From contig CAOJLW010000011.1 in assembly GCA_948438565.1 (NCBI GenBank), positions 1 to 17,613 of the forward strand: a DNA stretch of 17,613 nucleotides. The letters run 5' to 3'. Of this stretch, positions 1-7,469 are shown piece by piece. The notes under the pieces were generated by a model. That model was given only the letters and a program-made list of their open reading frames with translations, ran no database searches and was not told the DNA's origin. Positions within the stretch are counted from its first letter, which is position 1; every line of letters starts with the position of its first letter. This DNA comes from an uncultured Lachnospiraceae bacterium (GTDB lineage: Bacteria; Bacillota; Clostridia; Lachnospirales; Lachnospiraceae). The translations under genes and the position numbers were made by a program.

Positions 1-1
1 C

Positions 2-46
2 GGCGGCGCGGTGGCGATTGAGTCGATTAGCGCTTCTTGTAGATGA
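2..46 (+). CDS. 3' end of an unidentified upstream gene (partial)
   Basis: Reading from base 2 gives a short open tail, GGAVAIESISASCR, ending in TGA at 44-46. The stop lies 10 bases before a strong terminator, which is what the end of a plus-strand gene should look like. The tail is too short to assign to a family. The other two plus frames are either closed early or run through the terminator, so this frame is preferred, but the reading rests on position alone. Confidence 0.35.
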   Translation, partial: GGAVAIESISASCR

Positions 47-55
47 GGAAAAATC

Positions 56-98
56 AAATGACGGAACCGGTTGTATAGGGTTCCGTCATTTTGGCTTT
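56..98. terminator. Bidirectional Rho-independent terminator
   Basis: A perfect 13-bp stem (AAATGACGGAACC at 56-68 pairing with 79-91) has a 10-base loop and is followed by T-rich sequence. On the other strand the stem is also followed by T-rich sequence. It sits between the convergent partial gene ending at 46 and the minus-strand flavin-reductase-like gene ending at 108, about 10 bases from each stop, and can serve both. Confidence 0.85.
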
Positions 99-107
99 TG
101 GCTGGCG

Positions 108-617
108 TCAGCGCGCCAGTACCTGAAGGATTTCCCCGACATACATCGTGTGCAAATCGCCGTTTTTATAGTAGTTCGATTCCAGGGCAGAGTCAAGGAA
201 GGTATCAGGAGTGATCCGGGTGGCGGAAAGCTTTTTACAGGCAATAATCAGATTGCCTTCGTCAATAAAAGGGATATTGTCCGTATAGTTGACATGAAGA
301 TGGGCCACTTGCATTTTATTTTCGCGTGAGCCTGAGACGCTGCCTAAATACATAAGGATGGATCGGTTGAACCCTTTTTGAAAAAAGGTGAGTGAAAATG
401 TGTCGCAGGAATCCATGAGTGTTTTGGTATAGCGTGAATCACGGACAAAAACAAAACAGACGTTTTTATTCCAGAGCACGCCAAAGCCGCCCCAGCTAAT
501 AGTCATGGAATTCACTTTTTGCTGATTTCCAGCCGTTAAGACTGCCCAGTCTTTACCAATCAATGTAAAAGGGTTGGTATCAAATACGTCGATTGGACAG
601 GGTTGAAATGTATGCAT
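108..617 (-). CDS. Flavin reductase-like (FMN-binding split-barrel) protein
   Basis: The 169-residue protein resembles the flavin reductase-like domain family (PF01613), small FMN-binding split-barrel proteins that often act as NAD(P)H:flavin reductases or small flavoproteins. Visible signatures are NSMTISWGGFGVLW near residues 36-49, and a VFVRDSRYT segment just after it, both typical of the Clostridia branch. The domain fills the whole protein; there is no signal peptide or membrane segment, so it should be cytoplasmic. The ATG at 617 is chosen because GGGAGG lies 7 bases upstream of it; an in-frame ATG at 632 would overlap that ribosome binding site. The gene appears monocistronic, with a good promoter at 650-678 and a terminator just past its stop. 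The electron donor and physiological substrate cannot be told from sequence. Confidence 0.85.
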   Translation of the reverse strand: MHTFQPCPIDVFDTNPFTLIGKDWAVLTAGNQQKVNSMTISWGGFGVLWNKNVCFVFVRDSRYTKTLMDSCDTFSLTFFQKGFNRSILMYLGSVSGSRENKMQVAHLHVNYTDNIPFIDEGNLIIACKKLSATRITPDTFLDSALESNYYKNGDLHTMYVGEILQVLAR

Positions 618-649
618 AAAATTACCTCCCATAAGTTTTATCTATTACT

Positions 650-678
650 ATTTTACATCAGTTTTTCGGGGGATGCAA
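650..678 (-). promoter_or_regulatory. Sigma-A promoter of the flavin reductase-like gene
   Basis: On the minus strand TTGCAT (673-678) and TAAAAT (650-655) are separated by exactly 17 bases. The start codon follows about 33 bases downstream of the -10, after a GGGAGG ribosome binding site. Confidence 0.65.
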
Positions 679-810
679 GGGCGGGTGTTGGAAGATAGCA
701 GACGGCCGTTGCTTGATCGATTTCTCTCGTTTCCCAAATAGATACTGGTTATGGAGCAATGCATATTTTTCCAACAGAGAGCAAATCCTATACCCAAATC
801 TCTTTTGTTT

Positions 811-839
811 TTGACGCAAGAATCATACTGTGGTAAGAT
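811..839 (+). promoter_or_regulatory. Sigma-A promoter of the pyruvyl transferase gene
   Basis: TTGACG (811-816) and TAAGAT (834-839) are 17 bases apart, and TGG directly before the -10 makes an extended -10 element. Its position also shows that translation cannot begin at the earlier in-frame ATG at 751, because that codon lies upstream of the promoter. Confidence 0.75.
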
Positions 840-897
840 AGAAGTACTTTTCAAGAAGCAACAAAAGCGATTTTGTGATGAGAGGATGGACAGTGCG

Positions 898-2310
898 ATG
901 AAAATAACGTCAGTAATAAAAAAATTACAGGAAAAAGGCTTCCAGGGAACCTTGGATTATTGTAAAGAAAAAATCCCAGAGATAATTGGAGACTGCGTTC
1001 ATATCCTGCTTTTAACAAATCGGGACTCGGATAATGTCGGTGATCAGGTGATTGAAGCCTGCGATATCAGCCTGTTATCGGCAGTGATGCAAAATTTAAA
1101 TAAAAATTATCGTATTCATAGTCATGCCGCGTCGATTGTCTCTACTAAATATTTACAGACAAAAGACGAAAAGCTGTTGGCGACTGCAGACGCTCTGATA
1201 CAAAAAGCAGACGTCGTGGTTTTTGGCGGGGCGCCGATGTTTAATTTTCTTTACCAGAGCTTTTATGAACGGACGGCCGTTACGCTAGAAATCGCTCAAA
1301 AATACAAGAAGCCGGTTTTGTTTTCCGCTATCGGCATCGAGGGATACGGAGAGACGAATAAAAAGTGTCAGAGATTGAAAAAAACGTTGAATTTTGACTG
1401 CGTCAAGCAGATTACCACCCGGGATGATTTAGAGTCTCTGTTAAAATATAAAGAAAACCCGCAGATGGCCGTGGATAAAGTGGCGGATCCGGCTGTTTTT
1501 TCCGATAAAATTTTTGAAAAATTTAAGGTTAAAAAAGATGCGGGTAGCAAGAAGAAAATCGGTATTTTTATTTTGCGGCAAAATGGATTTGTAGACAATA
1601 AGATTCCGTTTACCAAAGAACAGTCGGCTGCTCTTTGGCTGGATTTGATGCGCGTGTTAGACAAGAAAGGCTATAAATATGAATTGTTGACCAGCGGGCA
1701 TTTTGGAGATGAGGCTTTTTTGGATTATCTGATCCGCAAATACAATGTCAATGCCAATAAATGCGTTTTTAATATGGATTCTCCGGAAAAGCTGGTCAAA
1801 AAAATTTCTTCCTGCGACGCTATTGTTTCCTGTCGGCTGCATCCAAGCATTATTGCGTTTTCCCTGGGCGTACCGTCGCTTGGAGTCGTTTGGAATCCAA
1901 AGGTCAAGGGATTTTATCAAAGCATTGGGTGTCCGGAACGGGCGTATGAGACCAACGGCATTTCAGGAGAGATGATTGCAGATAAGCTGGAGCAGATGAT
2001 GGCAGAAGGCGTTTGCAAGGAGGAAGCTTTTTTAATGAGCGTTTATCACACGCTGTTTTATGGAATTGGGCGTGCATTGGGTATGGATGAGAATGGACTT
2101 GCTCCGTATAGCTATGCGGAGCTTTTGGAAAGGCTTCCTGCCTATACGGGAGTTTCCGCTAAGGAGCAGAAGGAAAAATTGGAACGCAAGTTTAGGCGAA
2201 CCTATAAAACGTGTAATGATCGTTTTGATAAAAATGAGGCTTTAAAAAGGAAGGTTGCGGATTTGGAAGCAGAGGTGAAGCGCTTAAAAGAAAGGGATGG
2301 GGATCGTTAG
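898..2310 (+). CDS. Polysaccharide pyruvyl transferase family protein
   Basis: The 470-residue protein matches the polysaccharide pyruvyl transferase fold (PF04230, the CsaB/WcaK group), which transfers pyruvate ketals to surface glycans; several members have other or unknown roles. Seen here are an N-terminal NVGDQVI segment (about residues 43-49), VVVFGGAPMF (about 105-114), and the C-terminal SCRLHPSIIAFSLGVPSLGVVW block (about 317-338), the most conserved part of the family. The last ~50 residues are rich in K, E and R in a heptad-like pattern (LKRKVADLEAEVKRLKE) and probably form a coiled coil, an addition to the usual domain. Start choice: the promoter at 811-839 rules out upstream ATGs. 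ATG 886 abuts the GAGAGG box, so ATG 898 is preferred, although its spacing of about 12 bases is long. No glycan-synthesis neighbours are present, so the acceptor is unknown. Confidence 0.8.
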   Translation: MKITSVIKKLQEKGFQGTLDYCKEKIPEIIGDCVHILLLTNRDSDNVGDQVIEACDISLLSAVMQNLNKNYRIHSHAASIVSTKYLQTKDEKLLATADALIQKADVVVFGGAPMFNFLYQSFYERTAVTLEIAQKYKKPVLFSAIGIEGYGETNKKCQRLKKTLNFDCVKQITTRDDLESLLKYKENPQMAVDKVADPAVFSDKIFEKFKVKKDAGSKKKIGIFILRQNGFVDNKIPFTKEQSAALWLDLMRVLDKKGYKYELLTSGHFGDEAFLDYLIRKYNVNANKCVFNMDSPEKLVKKISSCDAIVSCRLHPSIIAFSLGVPSLGVVWNPKVKGFYQSIGCPERAYETNGISGEMIADKLEQMMAEGVCKEEAFLMSVYHTLFYGIGRALGMDENGLAPYSYAELLERLPAYTGVSAKEQKEKLERKFRRTYKTCNDRFDKNEALKRKVADLEAEVKRLKERDGDR

Positions 2311-2351
2311 GAATATGCATTCCCGATATCCGCACGCTAAACGAAGTCCGT

Positions 2352-2721
2352 ATGCATTTGGCGGAAGGCCATTTAAAATCACAGTTTTGGGATGCGTGGA
2401 TAGGGGCGCTTTTTCTTCCTCTGCCGTTATTTTGGCCCTATTTGGATGGTGGTCGTTTATCTGCTGGGCAATGTGTTGCAACGCAGAAGCGGATTGGAAA
2501 AAATAGGTCAAAAAATGGTGTTAACGATTATGATTTTTCCAGTCGTTTTCTGGATATACGTCGTGAGAAATTGGGGAAGATGGCGGTTCTATACGCTGCT
2601 GTATGCCATAGAGGACAGGATGGTATGGAGCATATGCATCCTACAATGTATCATTGCCTGGATAGGCACGGAAATGGAGTATGCAGCGCAATGTGAAAAG
2701 TCCGTTTCAGATGATGGTTAA
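2352..2721 (+). pseudogene. Probable frameshifted small membrane protein
   Basis: Two frames here each read like part of a membrane protein. The frame of ATG 2352 gives EGHLKSQFWDAWIGALFLPL and continues through FWPYL. The frame one base on, open from 2404, gives MVVVYLLGN at 2446, then hydrophobic stretches (VLTIMIFPVVFWIYVV and MVWSICILQCIIAWIG) ending at TAA 2721. After the junction the first frame becomes polar and unlike a protein. A single-base shift between about 2404 and 2446 would join them into a protein of roughly 120 residues with three hydrophobic segments. Neither start has a convincing ribosome binding site. I do not recognise the family. Alternatives are a real 91-residue protein from 2446, or decayed DNA. 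A sequencing error could also create the break. Confidence 0.4.
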
Positions 2722-2761
2722 TAGTCCGGTCTTTTGGACTGGAAGAGAAATAGGTACATAG

Positions 2762-2800
2762 AGCCGCTTATCTTATCGGGATAAAGCGGCTTGTATTATT
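2762..2800 (+). terminator. Terminator-like hairpin after the pyruvyl transferase region
   Basis: AGCCGCTTATC (2762-2772) pairs with GATAAAGCGGCT (2780-2791) with one bulged base and a 7-base loop, followed by TGTATTATT. The T run is weak, but position at the end of the transcription unit supports a terminator. Confidence 0.6.
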
Positions 2801-2812
2801 GTGCGCATATCC

Positions 2813-2934
2813 GCCATATGGCAGTATTAAGAAAACCCTAACAGGATCCCACAATGCCATATGGCAAGATTAAGGAAACCCTAAAGGATCCCATAATGCC
2901 ATATGGCAGTATTAAGGAAACCTTAAAGAATTAG
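2813..2934 (+). repeat. Three ~42-bp direct repeats with a GCCATATGGC palindrome
   Basis: Three head-to-tail copies begin at 2813, 2856 and 2898, so the periods are 43 and 42 bases. Each begins with the perfect 10-bp palindrome GCCATATGGC, then A(G/A)(T/G)ATTAAG(G/A)AAACC(C/T)TAA; copies 1 and 2 go on to AGGATCCCA-AAT, while copy 3 ends soon after TTAAGGAAACCTTAAAG. Within a copy, TAAGGAAACCC and TAAAGGATCCC resemble each other at a spacing of about one helical turn, and TTAAGG-AAA-CCTTAA in copy 3 is an inverted repeat. The block ends about 30 bases before a weak promoter of the two-component system. It is non-coding. Binding sites for the downstream OmpR-type regulator are the simplest reading; this is inference. 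Confidence 0.85.
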
Positions 2935-2938
2935 ATTC

Positions 2939-2967
2939 TTTTTTGTTCATAAAAAATCCGCTACAAT
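2939..2967 (+). promoter_or_regulatory. Candidate weak promoter of the two-component operon
   Basis: TACAAT at 2962-2967 is a good -10, but the -35 position holds only a T run (about 2939-2944). TATGAT at 2973-2978 is an alternative -10, also without a -35. A poor -35 right behind an array of repeats fits a promoter that needs an activator. The true start site is uncertain. Confidence 0.35.
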
Positions 2968-3050
2968 TACTCTATGATATATCATTTTTTGGCAGCGGCA
3001 AAGTCGCTTCCGGGGATGCCCAAGGGTATTTGGCAGGAATGGAGGAAGTT

Positions 3051-3740
3051 ATGTATCGTATATTGGTATGTGATGATGAAAAAGATATTGTATCTGCGCT
3101 GCGTATTTATTTAAGCAGTGAAGGCTATGAGGTCGTAGAAGCTTATCATGGGCAGGAGGCGATTGATAAGGTTAGGGAGATGGAAATCCATCTTGTGCTA
3201 ATGGATATTATGATGCCAAGGATGGACGGCATTACGGCCATGGTCAAAATTCGGGAAATCAGCAATGTCCCGGTGATTCTTTTGACGGCAAAAAGCGAGG
3301 ATACGGATAAAGTTTTGGGACTTACGGTCGGCGCCGATGATTATGTGACAAAACCATTTAATCCGGTCGAGCTGCAAGCCAGGGTCAAATCACAGCTTAG
3401 GCGTTATATGATGTTAGGCGGCGGTAAAGTGGATGATATGCTGTCTATTGGCGGCATCGAGCTATTTGATAAGGCAAAAGAAGTGACGTTAGACGGCGAA
3501 CCCGTTGCTTTGACCCGTACGGAATACGATATTTTAAAACTTTTATTAGAGCATAAGGGACAGGTGTTTTCGCCAAGCCAGATTTATCAGAAGGTATGGA
3601 AAGATGTGGCGTTTGGTACGGAAAATACAGTTGCGGTACATATCCGTCACCTCCGGGAAAAATTAGAATACGATCCTGCCAATCCGCGTTATTTAAAAGT
3701 GGTCTGGGGCAGGGGGTATAAAATAGAGGAGGAAGGCTGA
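3051..3740 (+). CDS. OmpR/PhoB-family response regulator
   Basis: The 229-residue transcription factor has a receiver domain (about 1-115) and a C-terminal winged-helix DNA-binding domain (about 130-226). The receiver has all key residues: acidic pair D8/D9, phospho-acceptor D52 in LVLMDIMMP, T79 and K101 in VTKPFN. The DNA-binding part shows LTRTEYDILKLLLEHKGQVFS and ends with the RYLKVVWGRGYKIE motif typical of OmpR proteins. The start at 3051 is set by GGAGG 5 bases upstream; in-frame codons back to 2943 have no such support and lie at the presumed promoter. The stop TGA overlaps the kinase ATG by one base, so the two are translationally coupled and should be cognate partners. It resembles VanR-like regulators, but the target genes are not known; the repeats at 2813-2934 are a likely autoregulatory site. 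Confidence 0.93.
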   Translation: MYRILVCDDEKDIVSALRIYLSSEGYEVVEAYHGQEAIDKVREMEIHLVLMDIMMPRMDGITAMVKIREISNVPVILLTAKSEDTDKVLGLTVGADDYVTKPFNPVELQARVKSQLRRYMMLGGGKVDDMLSIGGIELFDKAKEVTLDGEPVALTRTEYDILKLLLEHKGQVFSPSQIYQKVWKDVAFGTENTVAVHIRHLREKLEYDPANPRYLKVVWGRGYKIEEEG

Positions 3741-6103
3741 TGAAACAGTTTTGCTATAAAAAATGGGTAAAAATATGCGCGGCTATTTTATGCATCCTAA
3801 GTTTCAATGTGGCGATTGGTTCCTTTATCGGAATTCTCTTGGCAGAATCTAAAAATTTTTACCATTATAACCAAGAAGAGTTTCGGGAACGCGCCTATGA
3901 GAGCATATGCAATAAATATTCCGTATTGGCTATGTCGGGTTACCAAGACAATTTTGATATGGAAGAACTACAGCATACCAATTTCCGTTATGCGGTATTG
4001 CAGACAGAGGATTTGGAACGGTTTTTTGCAGGAGATGGACTCAATGATCCGGATTCTTATCTGGTTTGCAATTTTGATAAGCCGGTTACGGAGGATATGC
4101 TTTCGATTCATTCTTACAGTATAGGGGAATCAACGGATTTCTTAATAGGCGATTCTTTGTGGGAGCCTTTTTCGGTCTATCATGGGATAGAATTTCAGAC
4201 TATGCAGTATATGGTTGAGGCCTGTTATTATGCGAGGGATACCAAAACCTTTTATTGTCAGGCAGACGGTAAATTTTATCCGGTGGAGCCTGAACTGGAT
4301 ATGGAGCTGAATGATACCTTGGTGGCTATGGAAGAGCAGGATAAAAATGGGATTCTGTCGTATCGATGGGAGGACGAAACCCAACAGGTTCATTTTAACG
4401 GACAGAGTTGGTATTTGTCCGATATTCCAATTGTGTTGAATAAAGAACTGTCCGCTATGGGGAAAGTCATTGTCTCAACAGATGCAGATGCGATCAACTA
4501 TGAAAATTATCAGATATACAATGGATATGTTGAAGTGGTTTCTGACGAGCTGGCCAATACAAAAGCCTATTATGTTTTGTCTTATGTACGGGAACCCTTG
4601 AAAACAAACGGGGCGTTTTTTGAAAAAAATATGTTTGAAAAACTGGACATATGGGAGCGGCAGGACTTTTTTGTACAGGCGGAGGCAATGATCCGGATGG
4701 TATTTGCCATCCGTTATGATATGTTCGCCTGTTTGGCGGTGGCCGGTCTGCTGTGTATCGTGTCATTGATTGTTCTTTGCACTGGGGCAGGGCATTGCGG
4801 TTCACCGGAAATTGTACCGAGATGGCTGGATCAGATCCCATTTGATGTGTTCAGTTTGCTGCTGCTTTGTTTGGGAGTTCTGTTACAGGCATTTGTTGTC
4901 CAAATCAGTTGCAAGGATCGTTCCCTGTTCTTTCTGGTATTTTATGGAGGAATATGCATTGTACTGGCGGAGATGATCTGCTTGCGCTTTAGCATGAGTG
5001 TGGCTGTACGCATAAAAATGGGAAAATGGTGGAAAAATACGTTATGTTTTTGGGTTTGGAATCGTTGCGTGAAAATAGTCAAAAGCAGTATAGAGAAGAT
5101 GCGCCATGCGTTTCCCTTGCTTTGGAGGGCATGGGCCATGATGGCGGCGCTTGCTCTATTGGAATTTTTCGGTTTGATGGCGACTTCCTATGTTCCTGAG
5201 ACACAGCTTTTGCTGTGGTTTTTGGAAAAGATCGTGTTGTATGGGTTTTTGACTGTCTGTCTGCTTCAGATGAAAAGCTTGCAGCAGGCCGGGCAAAAGC
5301 TTGCCGCCGGAGAATTAAACAGCGGTCTGGATACGGAGCGTATGCTTTGGGATTTTAAGCGTCATGGGGATCATTTAAATAATATCCGGGAAGGGATCCA
5401 CAGGGCGGTTGACGAACAGATGAAAAGCGAACGCTTTAAAACGGAGTTGATTACCAATGTATCGCATGATATTAAGACGCCTCTGACGTCGATTATCAAT
5501 TATGTGGATTTATTGGAGAAAGAGGATATTGACAATCCAAATGTCAGGGAATATTTGGATGTGTTAAGCCGCCAGTCCGCACGTTTAAAAAAATTGATTG
5601 AAGATTTGATGGAGGCCTCGAAAGCGTCGACCGGAAATCTGACCGTACTGTATGAACGCTGCGATGCGCAGGTAATGCTGACGCAGACGATAGGGGAGTT
5701 TGAAGAAAAATTAAAGGCGGGCCAGATTGAATTAATTGTCCAGGGAAGTGAAAAGCCGTTGATGATACAGGCCGATCCCAGGCATTTGTGGCGTATTTTT
5801 GATAATTTGATGAATAATATCTGTAAGTATGCCCAGCCTTCGACGAGAGCCTATGTCAATATTGAAACACCGGGAAACCGCGGTCAGATTGTTTTCCGCA
5901 ATATATCGAAATATGCGCTTAATATCGATAGTCAGGAGCTGATGGAGCGATTTGTGCGTGGAGACAGTTCTAGGAATACGGAGGGCAGCGGCCTTGGGAT
6001 TTCCATTGCCAAAAGCTTGACGGAATTGATGCAGGGGAGCTTTGAATTGATTGTAGACGGCGATTTGTTTAAAGTAATCATCTCTTTTCCGGTTATGAAA
6101 TAA
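3740..6103 (+). CDS. Large multi-pass sensor histidine kinase
   Basis: The 787-residue membrane kinase partners the regulator just upstream (TGATG overlap). It has an N-terminal membrane segment (about 11-33), a roughly 290-residue extracellular region (about 35-325) with no domain I recognise, then about five more hydrophobic segments (328-348, 370-389, 395-415, 463-482, 490-511), a short linker, and the kinase core. The phospho-accepting histidine is H576 in SHDIKTPLTSI, and the ATP-binding N box contains NN at 692-693 (LMNNICKYA). The G2 box GSGLG is at 749-753. The usual DxGxG G1 box is not seen; that place holds NISKYALNI leading to ERFVRGDSSRNTEGSGLG, a form known in VanS-like kinases of Clostridia. 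The ATP lid is therefore short but probably functional. The signal is unknown. No clear terminator follows, only AT-rich sequence. Confidence 0.92.
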   Translation: MKQFCYKKWVKICAAILCILSFNVAIGSFIGILLAESKNFYHYNQEEFRERAYESICNKYSVLAMSGYQDNFDMEELQHTNFRYAVLQTEDLERFFAGDGLNDPDSYLVCNFDKPVTEDMLSIHSYSIGESTDFLIGDSLWEPFSVYHGIEFQTMQYMVEACYYARDTKTFYCQADGKFYPVEPELDMELNDTLVAMEEQDKNGILSYRWEDETQQVHFNGQSWYLSDIPIVLNKELSAMGKVIVSTDADAINYENYQIYNGYVEVVSDELANTKAYYVLSYVREPLKTNGAFFEKNMFEKLDIWERQDFFVQAEAMIRMVFAIRYDMFACLAVAGLLCIVSLIVLCTGAGHCGSPEIVPRWLDQIPFDVFSLLLLCLGVLLQAFVVQISCKDRSLFFLVFYGGICIVLAEMICLRFSMSVAVRIKMGKWWKNTLCFWVWNRCVKIVKSSIEKMRHAFPLLWRAWAMMAALALLEFFGLMATSYVPETQLLLWFLEKIVLYGFLTVCLLQMKSLQQAGQKLAAGELNSGLDTERMLWDFKRHGDHLNNIREGIHRAVDEQMKSERFKTELITNVSHDIKTPLTSIINYVDLLEKEDIDNPNVREYLDVLSRQSARLKKLIEDLMEASKASTGNLTVLYERCDAQVMLTQTIGEFEEKLKAGQIELIVQGSEKPLMIQADPRHLWRIFDNLMNNICKYAQPSTRAYVNIETPGNRGQIVFRNISKYALNIDSQELMERFVRGDSSRNTEGSGLGISIAKSLTELMQGSFELIVDGDLFKVIISFPVMK

Positions 6104-6153
6104 TGAAATATTATAAAATTTAGTTATAGTTAGCATAAGCCTTTGGAATAATC

Positions 6154-6182
6154 TTGACACTCGTAATAAAAAGTATAATAAT
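6154..6182 (+). promoter_or_regulatory. Sigma-A promoter of ilvE
   Basis: A perfect TTGACA -35 (6154-6159) is followed 17 bases later by AATAAT (6177-6182). A perfect TATAAT also occurs at 6174-6179, but with only 14 bases of spacing. The leader to the ATG is about 65 bases, too short for a T-box or other large riboswitch. Confidence 0.7.
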
Positions 6183-6254
6183 AAATTTTAGTAAAAATAG
6201 CATTCCCAGAGAAGAACAGACGGGGGGACATGAGAGGAAACCGGAGGTAGAAGC

Positions 6255-7322
6255 ATGGATATTCGATTTGAAAAAAAGGAACAGTTAAAAGAAAAACCAG
6301 ATCAGAAAAATTTGGGATTCGGGAAATATATGACGGATTATATGTTTGTCATGGATTGGACGCAAGAAAATGGCTGGACGGATGCAAGGATTGTTCCATA
6401 TGCGCCGGTTACGTTAGATCCTGCCTGCGTGGTATTACACTATGCACAGGAGACATTTGAGGGATTAAAGGCGTATCGGACAAAAGACGGTAACATTCAG
6501 CTATTCCGTCCGGAAATGAACGCAAAGCGTATGATACGATCCAATGAGCGGCTCTGTATGCCGGGGTTTCCGGAAGATATGTTTGTAGAGGCCGTAAAAG
6601 AGCTGGTTAAGGTAGAGCGGGAATGGGTTCCGTCGGAGCCGGGAACCTCCCTTTATATCCGTCCGTTTATGTTTGCAACGGAAACGGCGCTTGGCGTGCA
6701 CATGGCGACCAGCTATCAATTTATGGTAATCTGTTGTCCAGTCGGCGCGTATTACGCAGAAGGGATCAATCCCGTTAAGATTTTGGTGGAAGACGAGCTG
6801 GTGCGCGCCGTACAGGGTGGAACCGGGTTTACCAAATGCGGCGGAAATTACGCCGGTTCCATTTTAGGGCAGGTAAAGGCGGAAAAAATGGGTTGTACCC
6901 AGGTGCTTTGGCTGGACGGCGTACACCGCAAATATGTGGAAGAAGTCGGAACGATGAATATTATGTTTAAAATTGGCGGTGAAATTTATACGGCGCCAAT
7001 TGAAGGGACCGTGCTGGCCGGCGTTACCAGGGATTCGATTCTTCATATTCTGCGGGATTGGGGATATCAGGTGCATGAAACGCATCTGGCCATCGACGAT
7101 TTGATGAAAGCCGGACATGACGGGAGCCTGGAAGAAGCTTTTGGCACAGGGACGGCGGCTGTCATTTCTCCAGTTGGGGAATTTGTATATCGAGACGACG
7201 AAGTAAAAGTGAATGATTTTAAAATTGGAAAGCTGACACAGAAGTTATATGATTATTTGACCGGGATCCAGTGGGGCGATGTGGAAGATAAATATGGCTG
7301 GACCGTTAATATTGATGCGTAA
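6255..7322 (+). CDS. ilvE: Branched-chain amino acid aminotransferase
   Basis: The 355-residue enzyme interconverts leucine, isoleucine and valine with their 2-oxo acids, using 2-oxoglutarate/glutamate and pyridoxal phosphate; it is the last step of branched-chain amino acid synthesis and is cytoplasmic. It belongs to the longer type II BCAT subgroup of class IV aminotransferases, shared by many Firmicutes and eukaryotes. Evidence is the HYAQETFEGLKAYR motif (about 62-75), FRPEMNAKRM (84-93), the cofactor-binding lysine K194 in GFTKCGGNYAGS, and EVGTMNIMF (230-238). The length is normal for the subgroup. The ATG at 6255 follows GGAGG by 8 bases. It is a single-gene unit with its own promoter (6154-6182) and a strong terminator (7327-7352); no other ilv or leu genes are near. 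Confidence 0.96.
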   Translation: MDIRFEKKEQLKEKPDQKNLGFGKYMTDYMFVMDWTQENGWTDARIVPYAPVTLDPACVVLHYAQETFEGLKAYRTKDGNIQLFRPEMNAKRMIRSNERLCMPGFPEDMFVEAVKELVKVEREWVPSEPGTSLYIRPFMFATETALGVHMATSYQFMVICCPVGAYYAEGINPVKILVEDELVRAVQGGTGFTKCGGNYAGSILGQVKAEKMGCTQVLWLDGVHRKYVEEVGTMNIMFKIGGEIYTAPIEGTVLAGVTRDSILHILRDWGYQVHETHLAIDDLMKAGHDGSLEEAFGTGTAAVISPVGEFVYRDDEVKVNDFKIGKLTQKLYDYLTGIQWGDVEDKYGWTVNIDA

Positions 7323-7326
7323 TGAG

Positions 7327-7352
7327 AACCCTGCCGAACGGCAGGGTTTTTT
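7327..7352 (+). terminator. Rho-independent terminator of ilvE
   Basis: AACCCTGCC (7327-7335) and GGCAGGGTT (7340-7348) form a perfect 9-bp stem with a GAAC tetraloop, followed by a T run to 7352. It begins 5 bases after the ilvE stop. Confidence 0.93.
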
Positions 7353-7409
7353 CTATGAAAAAAAACTATTCTGGCAGAAGCGCACACTTTTTTTGGATTG
7401 TCAATTGAT

Positions 7410-7439
7410 GCATAATCCGTTTCTTCAAATGGAATACTA
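7410..7439 (+). promoter_or_regulatory. Candidate sigma-G (forespore) promoter of spoVAD-spoVAE
   Basis: GCATA (7410-7414) and AATACTA (7433-7439) are 18 bases apart. These fit the known sigma-G consensus (-35 GHATR, -10 CATNHTA, 17-18 spacer) with one mismatch, the first base of the -10. Known spoVA operons are read by sigma-G in the forespore. The predicted start lies just before the AGGAGAG ribosome binding site of spoVAD. No good sigma-A promoter was found in this gap. Confidence 0.6.
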
Positions 7440-7469
7440 CTTTAAAAAAGATTAGGAGAGATAGATGCA

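Noticed and set aside
686..776. TGTTGGAA and TTCCAACA inverted repeat between divergent genes
   Set aside because: Arms of 8 bases 75 bases apart are expected by chance often enough, and they do not sit at matching positions in the two promoters.
751..897. N-terminal extension of the pyruvyl transferase gene
   Set aside because: The extended start lies upstream of the well-formed promoter at 811-839, and the extra residues do not look like protein.
2813..2934. CRISPR array
   Set aside because: The near-identical unit covers the whole ~42-bp period, with no unique spacers, only three copies and no cas genes.
6183..6254. T-box or other riboswitch before ilvE
   Set aside because: The leader is only about 65 bases and shows no specifier stem, T-box sequence or terminator.
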